This document shows positions 1 through 8,480 of a stretch of 15,391 bases of DNA, in pieces. Numbering within the stretch: position 1 is the stretch's first letter; each line of letters begins with the position of its first letter. Source of the stretch: Stramenopiles sp. TOSAG23-3 (Eukaryota; Sar); NCBI GenBank assembly GCA_900128585.1, contig LT642406.1, positions 1 through 15,391 of the forward strand. The letters run 5' to 3'. The position numbers and the translations under genes were made by a program. Below the pieces are notes generated by a model that worked only from the letters and a program-made list of their open reading frames with translations, was not told the origin of the DNA and made no database searches.

Positions 1-230
1 CTTTTTAGGGGTTGTTAAATACAAGACTAAATGCTCCGACCACAGTGTTCCAAATAACACGCCCAACACACACGCTCTTCACTTTTGCTTTAATGTTCAC
101 ACTTTTTAGGGGTTGTTAAATACAAGACTAAATGCTCTAACCACAGTGCTCCAAATAACACGCCCAACACACACGCTCTTAGTAATCCTTCATTACTACT
201 GCTCTTCACTTTTGCTTTAAAGTTCACACT
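1..230. repeat. Imperfect tandem direct repeat, about 101-bp unit, two copies
   Basis: Copy 1 occupies 1-101 and copy 2 begins at 102 with the same start (ctttttaggggttgttaaat). The copies are nearly identical over the first 79 bases, differing at a few positions such as ctccgac versus ctctaac. Copy 2 carries 26 extra bases at 181-206 and then resumes the shared sequence, ending near 230. Copy 1 starts exactly at the window edge, so the array probably continues to the left. No coding capacity is evident. The function is unknown; it could be a minisatellite or the end of a larger repeat. Confidence 0.85.
181..206. repeat. 26-bp hairpin-bearing insertion in the second direct-repeat copy
   Basis: This stretch is present in copy 2 and absent from copy 1 of the 101-bp repeat. 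It contains the inverted pair agtaat / attact separated by five bases. The hexamer gctctt lies on both sides (175-180 and 201-206), like a short target duplication around a 20-bp insert. Loss of 26 bp from copy 1 by slippage between the two hexamers explains it equally well. Confidence 0.5.
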
Positions 231-252
231 CCACACACTTAAGTTTACAAGC

Positions 253-876
253 TTACAGCGAGAACTTACGAGGGGACATTTTGCTCGCCTTCAACTTTTC
301 GATCGACTGAAGTTTTCTAACTGGTGACAACGAGGGCGACGGCATTTCTCCGGTCGTACTCCAAATATGCACAGTGGTATACCAGCACGCCTTTTTCCCC
401 GTGTCATTGGCCACCCTAGTTCGATACGAAGTTCGGTAATTGGTTTGAGACTTTTCCCACAACTGCCGACTTCTTGATTTTGGTGACCTGGGACGAATTT
501 TGAAGGAGGTATAGTTTGTTGAACGCTTTTTCTCTCTGTCGCTCCTACCGCTAACTTTGGAACCTGTGCGTGCCCCGTCTATGTTAGGGATATCGCCATC
601 TGCTGTCATTTCGGGCATTTCCCAGTTATATCTTGTTGTATAAGTTGTGTACTGAAATCGTGACAAAGACAAGGGCGTGCCAGGGTCCTCGAAACCCGGC
701 TCGTCCGTTTCACTCAACTTCCTAACTCGCAGCGGCAAAGGTCTGGCCCCACGTTTAAACTTTCTTTCCTTTTTTCTCGAAAGTGGCGACACAGTGTCGC
801 GCTTTGAACCACTCGATCGTTCAGGGGATACGACGGGTGTCACTGGTGGAGACGCCGACTTCAAAAAAAATGCCAT
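253..876 (-). CDS. Hypothetical basic Ser/Pro-rich protein, 207 aa
   Basis: An open reading frame of 207 codons runs from an ATG at 876 to a TAA at 253-255. I do not recognise a family. The product is strongly basic and rich in Ser, Arg, Lys and Pro, with many S-P dipeptides (for example ASPPVTP, VVSPERS, PRSPKSR, PSPSLSPV), the pattern of proline-directed kinase sites in a disordered regulatory or cytoskeletal protein. A run of basic residues (RKKERKFKR, about residues 34-42) could serve as nuclear targeting. Residues 75-85 and 145-172 are rich in Tyr, Trp and Thr and may be the only structured parts. There are no membrane segments and no signal peptide. A consensus-like 5' splice site (GTAAGT, minus strand, 269-264) lies seven codons before the stop, so the annotated C-terminus may be intronic and the gene may continue left. 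Base composition is higher in GC than the flanks, which supports coding. Confidence 0.55.
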   Translation of the reverse strand: MAFFLKSASPPVTPVVSPERSSGSKRDTVSPLSRKKERKFKRGARPLPLRVRKLSETDEPGFEDPGTPLSLSRFQYTTYTTRYNWEMPEMTADGDIPNIDGARTGSKVSGRSDREKKRSTNYTSFKIRPRSPKSRSRQLWEKSQTNYRTSYRTRVANDTGKKACWYTTVHIWSTTGEMPSPSLSPVRKLQSIEKLKASKMSPRKFSL

Positions 877-1854
877 TGCAACGCAGATACGGAGTCTTCT
901 ATGAAATTACTATATACGCGGATTAACCGTCAGAGGAGCACGGTTGTTTTCAGCCCGTACGTCCCCCGAAAGGCGTGACTTTGAGCGGTCGGTGTAAGAG
1001 AGAGGTCTTGGGAATTGTGTTTACGAATCAAATTCAGTTGTAAAGATTTTGAGAGCTGATGAAAAGATTAACATAAATCTGATAGAGACAATGCGCTAAA
1101 AAATTAGTAATTAATATCGAAACCAACAAAGTTATTTAATCATCACATTATTAAATTTTTTTTGTTTTTTTGTATTTTATTGTTTTTTGTGTTTGTTTTT
1201 GTCGTTGTTGTTGGTGTATTACACTTCAGCTTATACGTTTTTTACGAGATCTTGTAGTATTTTAAAATATTTATTTACTATTATAATACAGGCACACAAT
1301 GTCGAAATGGGGAATCTAACCTAGAGAGAGAGAAGACACGATTATCTTATTTATTATTATTAAATAAATAAAATACTACTACCGGTACTACTACGGGGGG
1401 TGGTTTGGTTTTTTGATGAATGAACTTCCGAAATTGATTGGTCCTTCTCCTACCTATCTCTTTAGATACCTTGGTATCTACAATAAGTACAAGAGGTGTA
1501 ATAATTACAGTTATTATATACAAATAATTAAAAAATATATTTAATTTATGTATTATTATTATTACTACTACTCTTTTACGGTACCTGGTACCAGGTACCT
1601 GGTATAATACCGGTACGGTACGTACCTGTACCGGTACGTACGACTACGGTACAGGTACGGTACCTACCCAGGTACTGCTGAAAATTTGTCGTCCGTCCTC
1701 CTGTGGTTATTTTCAAAAAGTTTTCTTTCAAACTTCAACTTACGAGTATACATTACTTTTCACAGGCATAAGATTGAAATTTGTATTTAATTCCACCCCA
1801 AGGAGAGTAAGTTGACGCACCTAACGAGATTCACGACACACGCCACGGCTTACA
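877..1854. other. Spacer between divergent genes; AT-rich with palindromes, no gene seen
   Basis: This 978-bp interval separates the divergent starts of the Ser/Pro-rich gene and the secreted glycosidase-like gene. About 905-1020 is less AT-rich and may be 5' leader or promoter of the minus-strand gene. From about 1080 to 1380 it is AT-rich with T runs, TTG repeats and ATT/ATTT microsatellite stretches. An inverted repeat with 8-bp arms (tagatacc / ggtatcta, 1463-1480) and the GGTACC palindrome cluster (1577-1676) follow. About 1690-1854 is the probable proximal promoter and leader of the plus-strand gene, but no TATA box or other element can be assigned with confidence. Confidence 0.6.
1577..1676. 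repeat. Cluster of GGTACC / ACCGGT palindromes (cruciform-prone)
   Basis: About 100 bp are built almost entirely from permutations of GGTACC, GTAC and ACCGGT. It includes a perfect 20-bp palindrome at 1580-1599 and shorter perfect palindromes at 1617-1626 (ggtacgtacc) and 1628-1637 (gtaccggtac). Many arms are mutually complementary, so the single strand could form extended hairpins. It lies about 180 bp upstream of the start of the secreted protein gene. Related GTAC/ACCGGT palindromes recur at 14570-14615. Confidence 0.85.
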
Positions 1855-4173
1855 ATGCAGGTTGTGGCAGTGTCACTGTTTTTGTTATTGACTTTCAGTT
1901 CGCAGGTGGTGTTCGCTGGGGTGAACACACCTGTCTATTTTGTTTGCTCGAATACGGTTCGCTATGACATCGTTGCATTAGTTCGCAACAATGTCACGGC
2001 ACATTGCGATTTTGAAATTGCCTTGCACGCGTACAAAGATTCCCCAAAAGGGGCAGCTATCTTGCTCCTTTCGGACGGCCAATCTGAACCGACCCCCTTC
2101 CCCACTGAGAAGGAACAAAATATTGTAATTGCAAAACGACTGCGGGTTTACGTTGAATTTTGCAATTCCCCGGAAACATACAACAAGGGGAACGGTGGTA
2201 TCCAAACCACGTCTTTGGAACGGATTGTGGTCCCAAACGGGAGCTCGCTGGAAGGATTTAAACCAATGCAAATCCTTCACCCCCACGTGACGAACTTTAC
2301 TGACCTTCGGTTAGAAAAGGTGGGCGCGTTCCAGACCGACTTGGTGTTGGCCAAAGTTGCGGGCTTCGAAACAGCAGTGTACGGACTCCCGAGCGTCACT
2401 TTTCCTGTCCTGTTAACAACCGTTAAGATGCCGTCCTTTTTGCTGTCCTCGATACCCCTGTCGATGTACGTCACTGCCCGCTTTTCACCTGCGTCTCAAT
2501 TTACAAAAGTGTGGACAAGTGTTCTGCGAAAGCTTGGTGTACCGCACGGGGCTTTCCCTGCTCTCTCGCAAGCGGTTGCAGCGGTTCGACCTTCTTTCAG
2601 CGAGAGCCAGAACCTTCCTGGCGATGCAGAGGCGAAAGCCTTTGAGCGGGGACTGAAATTTTATTTAGGAATGCTACCGGATAGCAAAACGACGGCAAAG
2701 CTTGCAATGCTCCGGGCAAAAGGTGGGGGAGTCATTGGGGCGCCGCTTCTCTTACCAAACCTGTACACCAGGTCGAATTTTAGTCTGGGGAGAATGGGCA
2801 TTCTGGAAGGTTTTAACTCCAAGATAGATTTTTCTGGGAATCAGTATGTCTCCACAAATTTGAGGAACGATTGCATCTCAGAAACTGCAATGGCGCTCGC
2901 AATGGGGGGATATGCTAGCAGTATTTCGAACTCGGCTCTAAAACGGAAATTCAAATCGATTTCAAGAAACTTACTGGACTTCCCTTGGTTTCATGGGGGA
3001 TTCTCCCAGCGGTGGCTCCCTGGGGTTGCCCCGGATCCAATGGGCGACGCCATGGGCCTACTGGCATGGAGCTCAACGACCGATGCATCCAAGTTGTATT
3101 ACGTTGACGATTGCGCACGGTCCATCTTAGCCGGCTTTTCGACCAGGGCACTGCTGCAAAGCGATCGCTGGGACTCTACAATTGCCAGGGCTGTCCTTGC
3201 AAACCTAAGAATGGCAGGACGGTCAGGTTTCAGTGCACAGAACAGTTATGTGTTTTCTGACATTTCGTCTCAATCATGGGAATATTTTCATGATCAAAAT
3301 AGCTCGAACAACGTGCGTTTATATACCCCGCACTACCAATCTTACATTTGGGCTGTCTTTATTCGTGCAGACGGGTTCCTTGGAAATGTTGGCTTGCCCA
3401 ACGGCGATGATTTATACAAACTTGCAGCAAATGCAATTTCCATGATGATGCTCCATTATCCAAAGCGGTGGCAAAACACCGCAAACGGAATCACAATGCA
3501 ACGTGCACGAATGCTGCTTCCGTTGTCATGGTTGGTACGCCGCGCAAAGGATCGAGGGGAAGAAAGGCAGTCGGAGATGTACACTATTTGGCTGAACCAG
3601 GTGGCAAGCGGTCTTCTTGCCCGACAACACGAGAACGGTGCAATATACGAGGAAATTTCTGCTCCAGGTTGGGGGGGCAAAGCAAAGGTGCCCAACAACG
3701 AGGATTACGGCACCTTCGAGGCCCCATTAAACCAGGAAAATACAGACCCTGTGTCAGACCTGCTATACACTAGCAATTTTGCTTTTGTCGGGCTGCACGA
3801 GGCTTGGCATGCTACTGGTAATGTCAGCTACAAGGAGAGTTCGGACCGCTTGGGGCAATTCCTTGTCCGCATTCAAGCTCGTGCAATGCGTCCAAAACAC
3901 TCCCAGCAGGTTTGGCTCGATCAGTGGGACCATCCTGAACTAGATGGAGCCTTTTTTCGAGCGTTTGCAACCAACTATTGGACTTACTGGGCTAGTGATG
4001 CCGATTTAGGGTGGGGGGCGTGGGCAGTGGAGACTGGATGGAGCCAATCTTGGATCACTACCGTGTTTGGATTGAGACTGAGAAACATATCGCTGTGGGA
4101 TTTATGTAGCGATGGGGCGGCTAACTTGGCAGATGAATTGAGAGGATGGGCACCGTATTATTTTGGAGATTGA
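1855..4173 (+). CDS. Secreted two-domain protein: GATase/ThuA-like N-terminus plus six-hairpin glycosidase-like domain, 772 aa
   Basis: A single uninterrupted frame of 772 codons. Residues 1-21 form a typical signal peptide (hydrophobic core SLFLLLTFSS, likely cleavage after AG), so the product enters the secretory pathway. Residues about 25-230 alternate hydrophobic strands and loops (AAILLLSDG, KRLRVYVEFCN, DLVLAKVAGFETAVYGLP), resembling the glutamine-amidotransferase/ThuA-like flavodoxin folds found ahead of bacterial carbohydrate-active domains. Residues about 310-755 look like an (alpha/alpha)6 six-hairpin domain: ILEGFNSKIDF and RNDC..ETAMALAMGG (315-352), YYVDDCARSILAGFSTRALL (415-434), and a Trp-rich end with WGAWAVETGWSQSWIT (720-735). 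Asp418/Asp419, Glu343, Asp687 and Asp716 are visible acidic candidates, but no catalytic pair can be named. Several N-glycosylation sequons are present (NVT 46-48, NFT 147-149, NVS 656-658). I recall similar architectures among uncharacterised bacterial proteins, so transfer from bacteria is possible. Activity and substrate are unknown; a cell-wall or extracellular polysaccharide is a guess. Confidence 0.8.
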   Translation: MQVVAVSLFLLLTFSSQVVFAGVNTPVYFVCSNTVRYDIVALVRNNVTAHCDFEIALHAYKDSPKGAAILLLSDGQSEPTPFPTEKEQNIVIAKRLRVYVEFCNSPETYNKGNGGIQTTSLERIVVPNGSSLEGFKPMQILHPHVTNFTDLRLEKVGAFQTDLVLAKVAGFETAVYGLPSVTFPVLLTTVKMPSFLLSSIPLSMYVTARFSPASQFTKVWTSVLRKLGVPHGAFPALSQAVAAVRPSFSESQNLPGDAEAKAFERGLKFYLGMLPDSKTTAKLAMLRAKGGGVIGAPLLLPNLYTRSNFSLGRMGILEGFNSKIDFSGNQYVSTNLRNDCISETAMALAMGGYASSISNSALKRKFKSISRNLLDFPWFHGGFSQRWLPGVAPDPMGDAMGLLAWSSTTDASKLYYVDDCARSILAGFSTRALLQSDRWDSTIARAVLANLRMAGRSGFSAQNSYVFSDISSQSWEYFHDQNSSNNVRLYTPHYQSYIWAVFIRADGFLGNVGLPNGDDLYKLAANAISMMMLHYPKRWQNTANGITMQRARMLLPLSWLVRRAKDRGEERQSEMYTIWLNQVASGLLARQHENGAIYEEISAPGWGGKAKVPNNEDYGTFEAPLNQENTDPVSDLLYTSNFAFVGLHEAWHATGNVSYKESSDRLGQFLVRIQARAMRPKHSQQVWLDQWDHPELDGAFFRAFATNYWTYWASDADLGWGAWAVETGWSQSWITTVFGLRLRNISLWDLCSDGAANLADELRGWAPYYFGD

Positions 4174-4418
4174 GGACGGATAAAAAAGAGCGAGCAGCCC
4201 GGAAAAATGTAACCTTTTCTATCATAGCAACAAGAGGCAAAAGAAAATTTTACGAAAATGAGTCTCTTAACTTTTACGGAGAGAGATGTAAAATTAACTT
4301 AATTAAGAGAGGGTAAATCTGATGCATAAAATGATTATTTAAAAAACAATAAAAAGTGTGTTGGTGCTCCTCGTGCGGGTCTTTGTAAATTTTTGCACTC
4401 TGGAGTGTTCTGGTGTTC

Positions 4419-6977
4419 TCAATCAAAACCGATTGCTTCGCCATCGTCCTCCAAATTGAAGGCGTAGAAGTACCCACTGTCTTCGAAAACATGTTCATAG
4501 GTCACATGATGAATTAATCCAAGTTCAAAAAGGTCATCGGCCACTTTCAACGCCTGTTCTCGATTTCCGATGCGAACACTATTGCCCTCCGCCATACGCT
4601 CGAGGTATCCAAGCAGGTCTGACCCCGGAACGCAGGCTTCGTAAGTTACACACCTGTATCGCCGGTCAACAAACAAGTCGGTTTCTTCAACCAGCTTCAA
4701 CAGCAAATCCTTCAGAATCTTTACATAGTCTTTCCCGAGCCGCTTTTTTGTTTTCGCCAACGTGCTTCGCCTGTTCTTGGTGCCATAACTTTCCAACAGT
4801 TCTACGTCAGCGGCATAAACAATTTGTCGGTAGAAAGAACGAAGTTTAGAAAGTGCGCGCTGCCATCCGTTGTCTCTCATAAATATAAAAGTAGAAAACA
4901 AGAGGATTCCCCTCCCACTTACAGTAACGCTACACAGCAAGTGCACGAACAAAAGGACTGCGTCCGTTCTTGGAACATCCGTTCGAAGCAGCTGGGCTCC
5001 ATCCAAAACCGCCGCTACTTGACCTGCGATGCAAAACCCTAGGAATATTTTCATTTTAAACATAAAGTCGCCGCTAATTTGGCACTTTTTCTTCTCGTGG
5101 TTAGTAGGCACCAGGTTCGGAGCGGTGCATTCGAGCCCACGCTGCCCCCCGTTGTCGTTGGACCCCCCCGCGCTAAGAAATGGCTCCTCGAAATGAACCA
5201 TTGCCGGGCTGGTGGTGTTGCCGCGACCCGTCGGTCGATATAACATCCCGCACGTTACAAAAATACATACTATTGCCTCTACTGAAAGTATGGCTACGTC
5301 GATGTAAATATCCACGTCACTATATTGATAAATGCACGGATAGTAACCTCCAGTCAATTCAAAACTCTGCGTTTTCAAGAGATGCAGTGCCAGGGATGCG
5401 ACACCGGCCACTATCAAGGTAATTTTCCACCGTGAACACACATTTGAAGTTTGCTTTTCACTAACCTTTCCATTTTTGTGAATAAAATATGTTTCTGCAG
5501 CAACCGCAAAAGTAATAAACAAGCGCATCCAGAGCCCAAATAGATTTGACCAAAAGTAAAAGGTCGGATCTGCCACAGCCACATCGTGTTCATGGGCATT
5601 GCTCGGCCAAATGGTCGCCCGAAGACACTGCGTGCTGAAATAATTCTTCATTGCCCCAAGCAAGCCCAATATCGGAATAAAACATTTCGGAAACTTTCTC
5701 CAGTCGCTTGACATTACGCCAGTCAACGCAAGCCAAAAATAACCGAGTCCGCTGACAACTGTTATCGAAATATCCAATGTGGTTGACCTGCCGAGGGATG
5801 GATTTGCGAGCAACCCGGAAACGAGTATCATTACAGGCGTCCACAACAACATAACCAGCACTGTGGCTCCACTCAGCATGTCCGTCACGGGAGACTGCAC
5901 TGATTGGGCCATAATTAGTGCAAGGGAGGATGACGGCAGCGACGAGTAAACAAAGCAGTACTGGCTGAATTTAATCGATTTTTCCGAGCCATTGTAAAGC
6001 CATTTTGAGAAATAGTACGCTACAAAGGGAGCCACCACCACTTTCACCACCGAGAGTAGTAAAGGGACTACCAAACTTTTCCCCCGAAGCTTGTTCAGTT
6101 TCCCGACAACTGACATGCCGCCACCGAATAGCGCGGCCATTGCGTAAGGTGTCCCCCCTTTCTCCAGTGCCTGGTCAAAAAAGAGTGGGATATTTTTGTG
6201 GGAAGACGCATCTCCAGGAGTTACCGGAAATGCAAGACTGAACGCAACACCGAACAAAATCGACAGCATAGACGGAGAATGCAGCAGGTTAACCACGACG
6301 CGAGCAGCAGTTTCCCCACAACTCGATCGGTTTGGGGCATGGCTTTTTGACCGAGCACTTTTTGACCGAGCACTTTTTGATCGGACACTTTTTGCCCTGG
6401 TACTTGGCGCTCCCTCCAACCCGGCCTGATTATTACCCATTGCCAACGTCTGACCGACTTTAAACAGAGCGATGCACAATGAATACACGCAAATAGTCGA
6501 GGCCCCAACGATAACATAGGTCATAGCGACCAAGTCAGCCTCACCGTCGGTCGGCGGATACAGGGACTCTATCACAACCAAGCCAATCGCCAGGTCGTTT
6601 GACGAGTGGGTAAACATCGAGTAAAGCCCCGCCCGCGTAATCCAGTGCTCGTCAATCCCTGGTGATTTCGCTCCGTACCCAGCAATAGCACTCCCCAAAA
6701 GCACAGAAACAAATTTAGCAAGAATGCAAGAAAACACAATTTCAACTTCGAGTGCAGAGTAGTCAATTTGTGCGACAGAACGGAAGATCAATATTGGCAA
6801 ACATATCCTGCCAACGAGAACATTTATCCCAGCTAACGATGTCTTTGGGATAAACGATGTAATCACCGCCCCGTATCCCAATGCTGTCACGAAGAAGACG
6901 ACGAACAAAGAGCGCAATAAAGGTTCAAGTTCTAAGGCTGGGGGATTCCCAGAAACTGTCGCATTCGCAAACTCCAT
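4419..6977 (-). CDS. GPR155/LYCHOS-like membrane protein: PIN-like carrier + 7TM region + DEP domain, 852 aa
   Basis: An intact single-exon frame with the domain order of animal GPR155/LYCHOS. Residues about 18-395 form a PIN/auxin-efflux-carrier-like domain of about ten membrane segments, with family-typical stretches ICLPILIFRSV (58-68), RAGLYSMFTHSSNDLAIGL (115-133) and YCFVYSSLPSSSLALIMAQS (340-359). Residues about 402-703 hold further membrane helices like the GPCR-like part, interrupted by a hydrophilic loop at about 581-637. Residues about 757-841 are a DEP domain ending HHVTYEHVFEDSGYFYAF. In mammals LYCHOS sits in the lysosomal membrane, senses cholesterol and relays it to mTORC1 through GATOR1. 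Conservation of that role here is inference, as is any transport activity. The interdomain loop (about 581-637) looks much shorter than the animal effector loop. An RSKSA repeat occupies residues about 194-212. The 852-residue length is close to the animal protein. It converges with the upstream secreted gene, with 245 bp between stops. Start chosen at the first ATG, just before the first membrane segment. Confidence 0.88.
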   Translation of the reverse strand: MEFANATVSGNPPALELEPLLRSLFVVFFVTALGYGAVITSFIPKTSLAGINVLVGRICLPILIFRSVAQIDYSALEVEIVFSCILAKFVSVLLGSAIAGYGAKSPGIDEHWITRAGLYSMFTHSSNDLAIGLVVIESLYPPTDGEADLVAMTYVIVGASTICVYSLCIALFKVGQTLAMGNNQAGLEGAPSTRAKSVRSKSARSKSARSKSHAPNRSSCGETAARVVVNLLHSPSMLSILFGVAFSLAFPVTPGDASSHKNIPLFFDQALEKGGTPYAMAALFGGGMSVVGKLNKLRGKSLVVPLLLSVVKVVVAPFVAYYFSKWLYNGSEKSIKFSQYCFVYSSLPSSSLALIMAQSVQSPVTDMLSGATVLVMLLWTPVMILVSGLLANPSLGRSTTLDISITVVSGLGYFWLALTGVMSSDWRKFPKCFIPILGLLGAMKNYFSTQCLRATIWPSNAHEHDVAVADPTFYFWSNLFGLWMRLFITFAVAAETYFIHKNGKVSEKQTSNVCSRWKITLIVAGVASLALHLLKTQSFELTGGYYPCIYQYSDVDIYIDVAILSVEAIVCIFVTCGMLYRPTGRGNTTSPAMVHFEEPFLSAGGSNDNGGQRGLECTAPNLVPTNHEKKKCQISGDFMFKMKIFLGFCIAGQVAAVLDGAQLLRTDVPRTDAVLLFVHLLCSVTVSGRGILLFSTFIFMRDNGWQRALSKLRSFYRQIVYAADVELLESYGTKNRRSTLAKTKKRLGKDYVKILKDLLLKLVEETDLFVDRRYRCVTYEACVPGSDLLGYLERMAEGNSVRIGNREQALKVADDLFELGLIHHVTYEHVFEDSGYFYAFNLEDDGEAIGFD
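6343..6402. repeat. 15-bp tandem repeat inside the LYCHOS-like gene, about 4 units
   Basis: Two identical units of ctttttgaccgagca (6343-6357 and 6358-6372) are followed by a diverged third (ctttttgatcggaca) and a degenerate fourth. On the coding strand they encode the pentapeptide RSKSA repeated within a Ser/Arg/Lys-rich cytosolic-type loop (residues about 194-212) in the middle of the PIN-like domain. The unit is a multiple of three, so copy number can vary without breaking the frame. Confidence 0.9.
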
Positions 6978-7381
6978 GGGCTCGCGAGATACGATTCACA
7001 GGTGGGGTCGGATATTTCCCAAAGCGACTGGATCACAAATCACTTTATCTCGCTTTGTGGGGAGGGGTATAAAAAATGATAGTTACTCTATCTTTTAATT
7101 GTTCTTTCTTTATAATAAAATCAATTGCATGGATATATAAACTCTCAATATGTAAACTGAAGTAATAGAAAATGTTTTCAAGTCAGCGTCGAGATCATAA
7201 TTAATAATCCCATCCGTCCCATCTCACCCCCATCTTTTTCTTCATCTCGATGATCATCATTCGAAGAACATTTCTTTTTCCCCACCACACTACCGTATAT
7301 ATATTTTATTTATAAAAAAGAATAAAAAATTTCACAAAGGTAGTTGGGTAAAGGTACAGGTAATAGTAGGAAATATCTAAC

Positions 7382-7398
7382 TATAACCCTAATCATAA
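7382..7398. repeat. Telobox-like 17-mer (copy 1 of 2)
   Basis: The 17-mer tataaccctaatcataa occurs here and again, identical, at 14707-14723. It contains AACCCTAA, the sequence of the plant-type telobox. Both copies are intergenic and close to polypyrimidine microsatellites. The role is unknown; it could be a regulatory telobox, an interstitial telomere remnant or chance. Confidence 0.5.
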
Positions 7399-7485
7399 TC
7401 CTGCTGATAAAACAAATAAATAATATCTTCACAACAAAATCCCAACTTCTTCTTCAACAAAGTGAATAATAACAATGAACGCGTA

Positions 7486-7718
7486 TCTTTTCTTCTTTTT
7501 CTTCTTTTTCTTCTTCTTCTTTTTCTTTTTCTTCTTCTTCTTCTTCTTCTTCTTCTTTCTTTTCTTCTTTTATCTTCTTCTTTTATCTTCTTCTTTTTCT
7601 TCTTCTTCTTCTTCTTCTTCTTCTTCTTCTTCTTTTATCTTCTTCTTTTTCTTCTTTCTTCTTTCTTCTTTCTTCTTTCTTCTTTCTTCTTTCTTCTTTC
7701 TTCTTTCTTCTTTCTTCT

Positions 7719-7751
<33 letters not shown>

Positions 7752-7807
7752 TTCTTCCTCTTCTTCTTCTTCTTTCTTCTTCTTCTTCTTCTTCTTCTTC
7801 TTCTTCT
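7486..7807. repeat. Long TTC / CTTCTTT polypyrimidine microsatellite, about 320 bp
   Basis: The plus strand is almost purely C and T. It mixes TTC triplet arrays with ten perfect tandem copies of CTTCTTT at 7651-7720, interrupted only by a few ATC bases (about 7570-7640). The tract has the mirror symmetry that favours H-DNA triplexes. Frames reading Phe, Ser or Leu runs through it are artefacts of composition. Confidence 0.97.
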
Positions 7808-8397
7808 AGTCTAAGAAGGTGCTGTTAGTTAGAACTCGAGACTCGAGACTCGAGCTGCGCCAAGGCGGCTTTCTCCTTTCTCCTCTTCTGGCTACCGCTC
7901 TCGTTTTTTAAGTATACAATAAAACGGTAATAGTGCAAATTTCATTCCTATTTAAAAGGAATGTTTTTTTACCCAATTGAATAGGTTTTCTATCTTCTAT
8001 TTTTTATTCTTTTATTTTTTGTGGTAAAACGGTTTGCATTCGTTACTGTAAATTAAAAATGGGATGAATGATGAATAATGATCATAAAAAAAAAGGAAGA
8101 ACGTTACTTTTTTCTATTTATTTTCTATTTATTTTTATACTTCTTTGTACTTACTACAACCCTTTCCGTTCCTTTCTAATAAAATATAACAACAACTTGT
8201 ATAAAAAATAACAACAATAATAACCACAACTTTAAAAAAAATATGACAAAAATTATTCTCACAATGATATACTCTTGTTCTATATTTATTATTATTATTA
8301 TGGTATTACAATATTATAAAATATAAGAAGAACAAAAAATAATTCTCATTCTTGTCGTCTGTTTTCTCTTGTCTTGTTTGGGGATTTCTTTCATACA

Positions 8398-8480
8398 TTC
8401 ATTCTTTCATTCATCTTTTCTTTCCTCCTTTCTTTCTTTCTTTCTTTCTTCCTTTCTTTCTTCTTTTCTTTCTCTCTTTA
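8398..8480. repeat. CATT/CTTT polypyrimidine tract in the leader of the choline-transporter-like gene
   Basis: CATT-type repeats followed by CTTT repeats end about 46 bp before the start codon at 8527. By position it lies in the promoter or 5' untranslated region, where pyrimidine tracts can act as initiator or nucleosome-excluding DNA. That role is inference. Confidence 0.85.

Noticed and set aside
7462-7828. Two overlapping plus-strand frames of about 115 codons of Phe, Leu and Ser
   Set aside because: They read only the TTC/CTTCTTT microsatellite. The composition is explained by the repeat and no domain is present.
7943-7970. Hairpin plus T run resembling a bacterial intrinsic terminator
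   Set aside because: The window is eukaryotic, the stem is only 6 bp and AT-rich, and no gene ends there.
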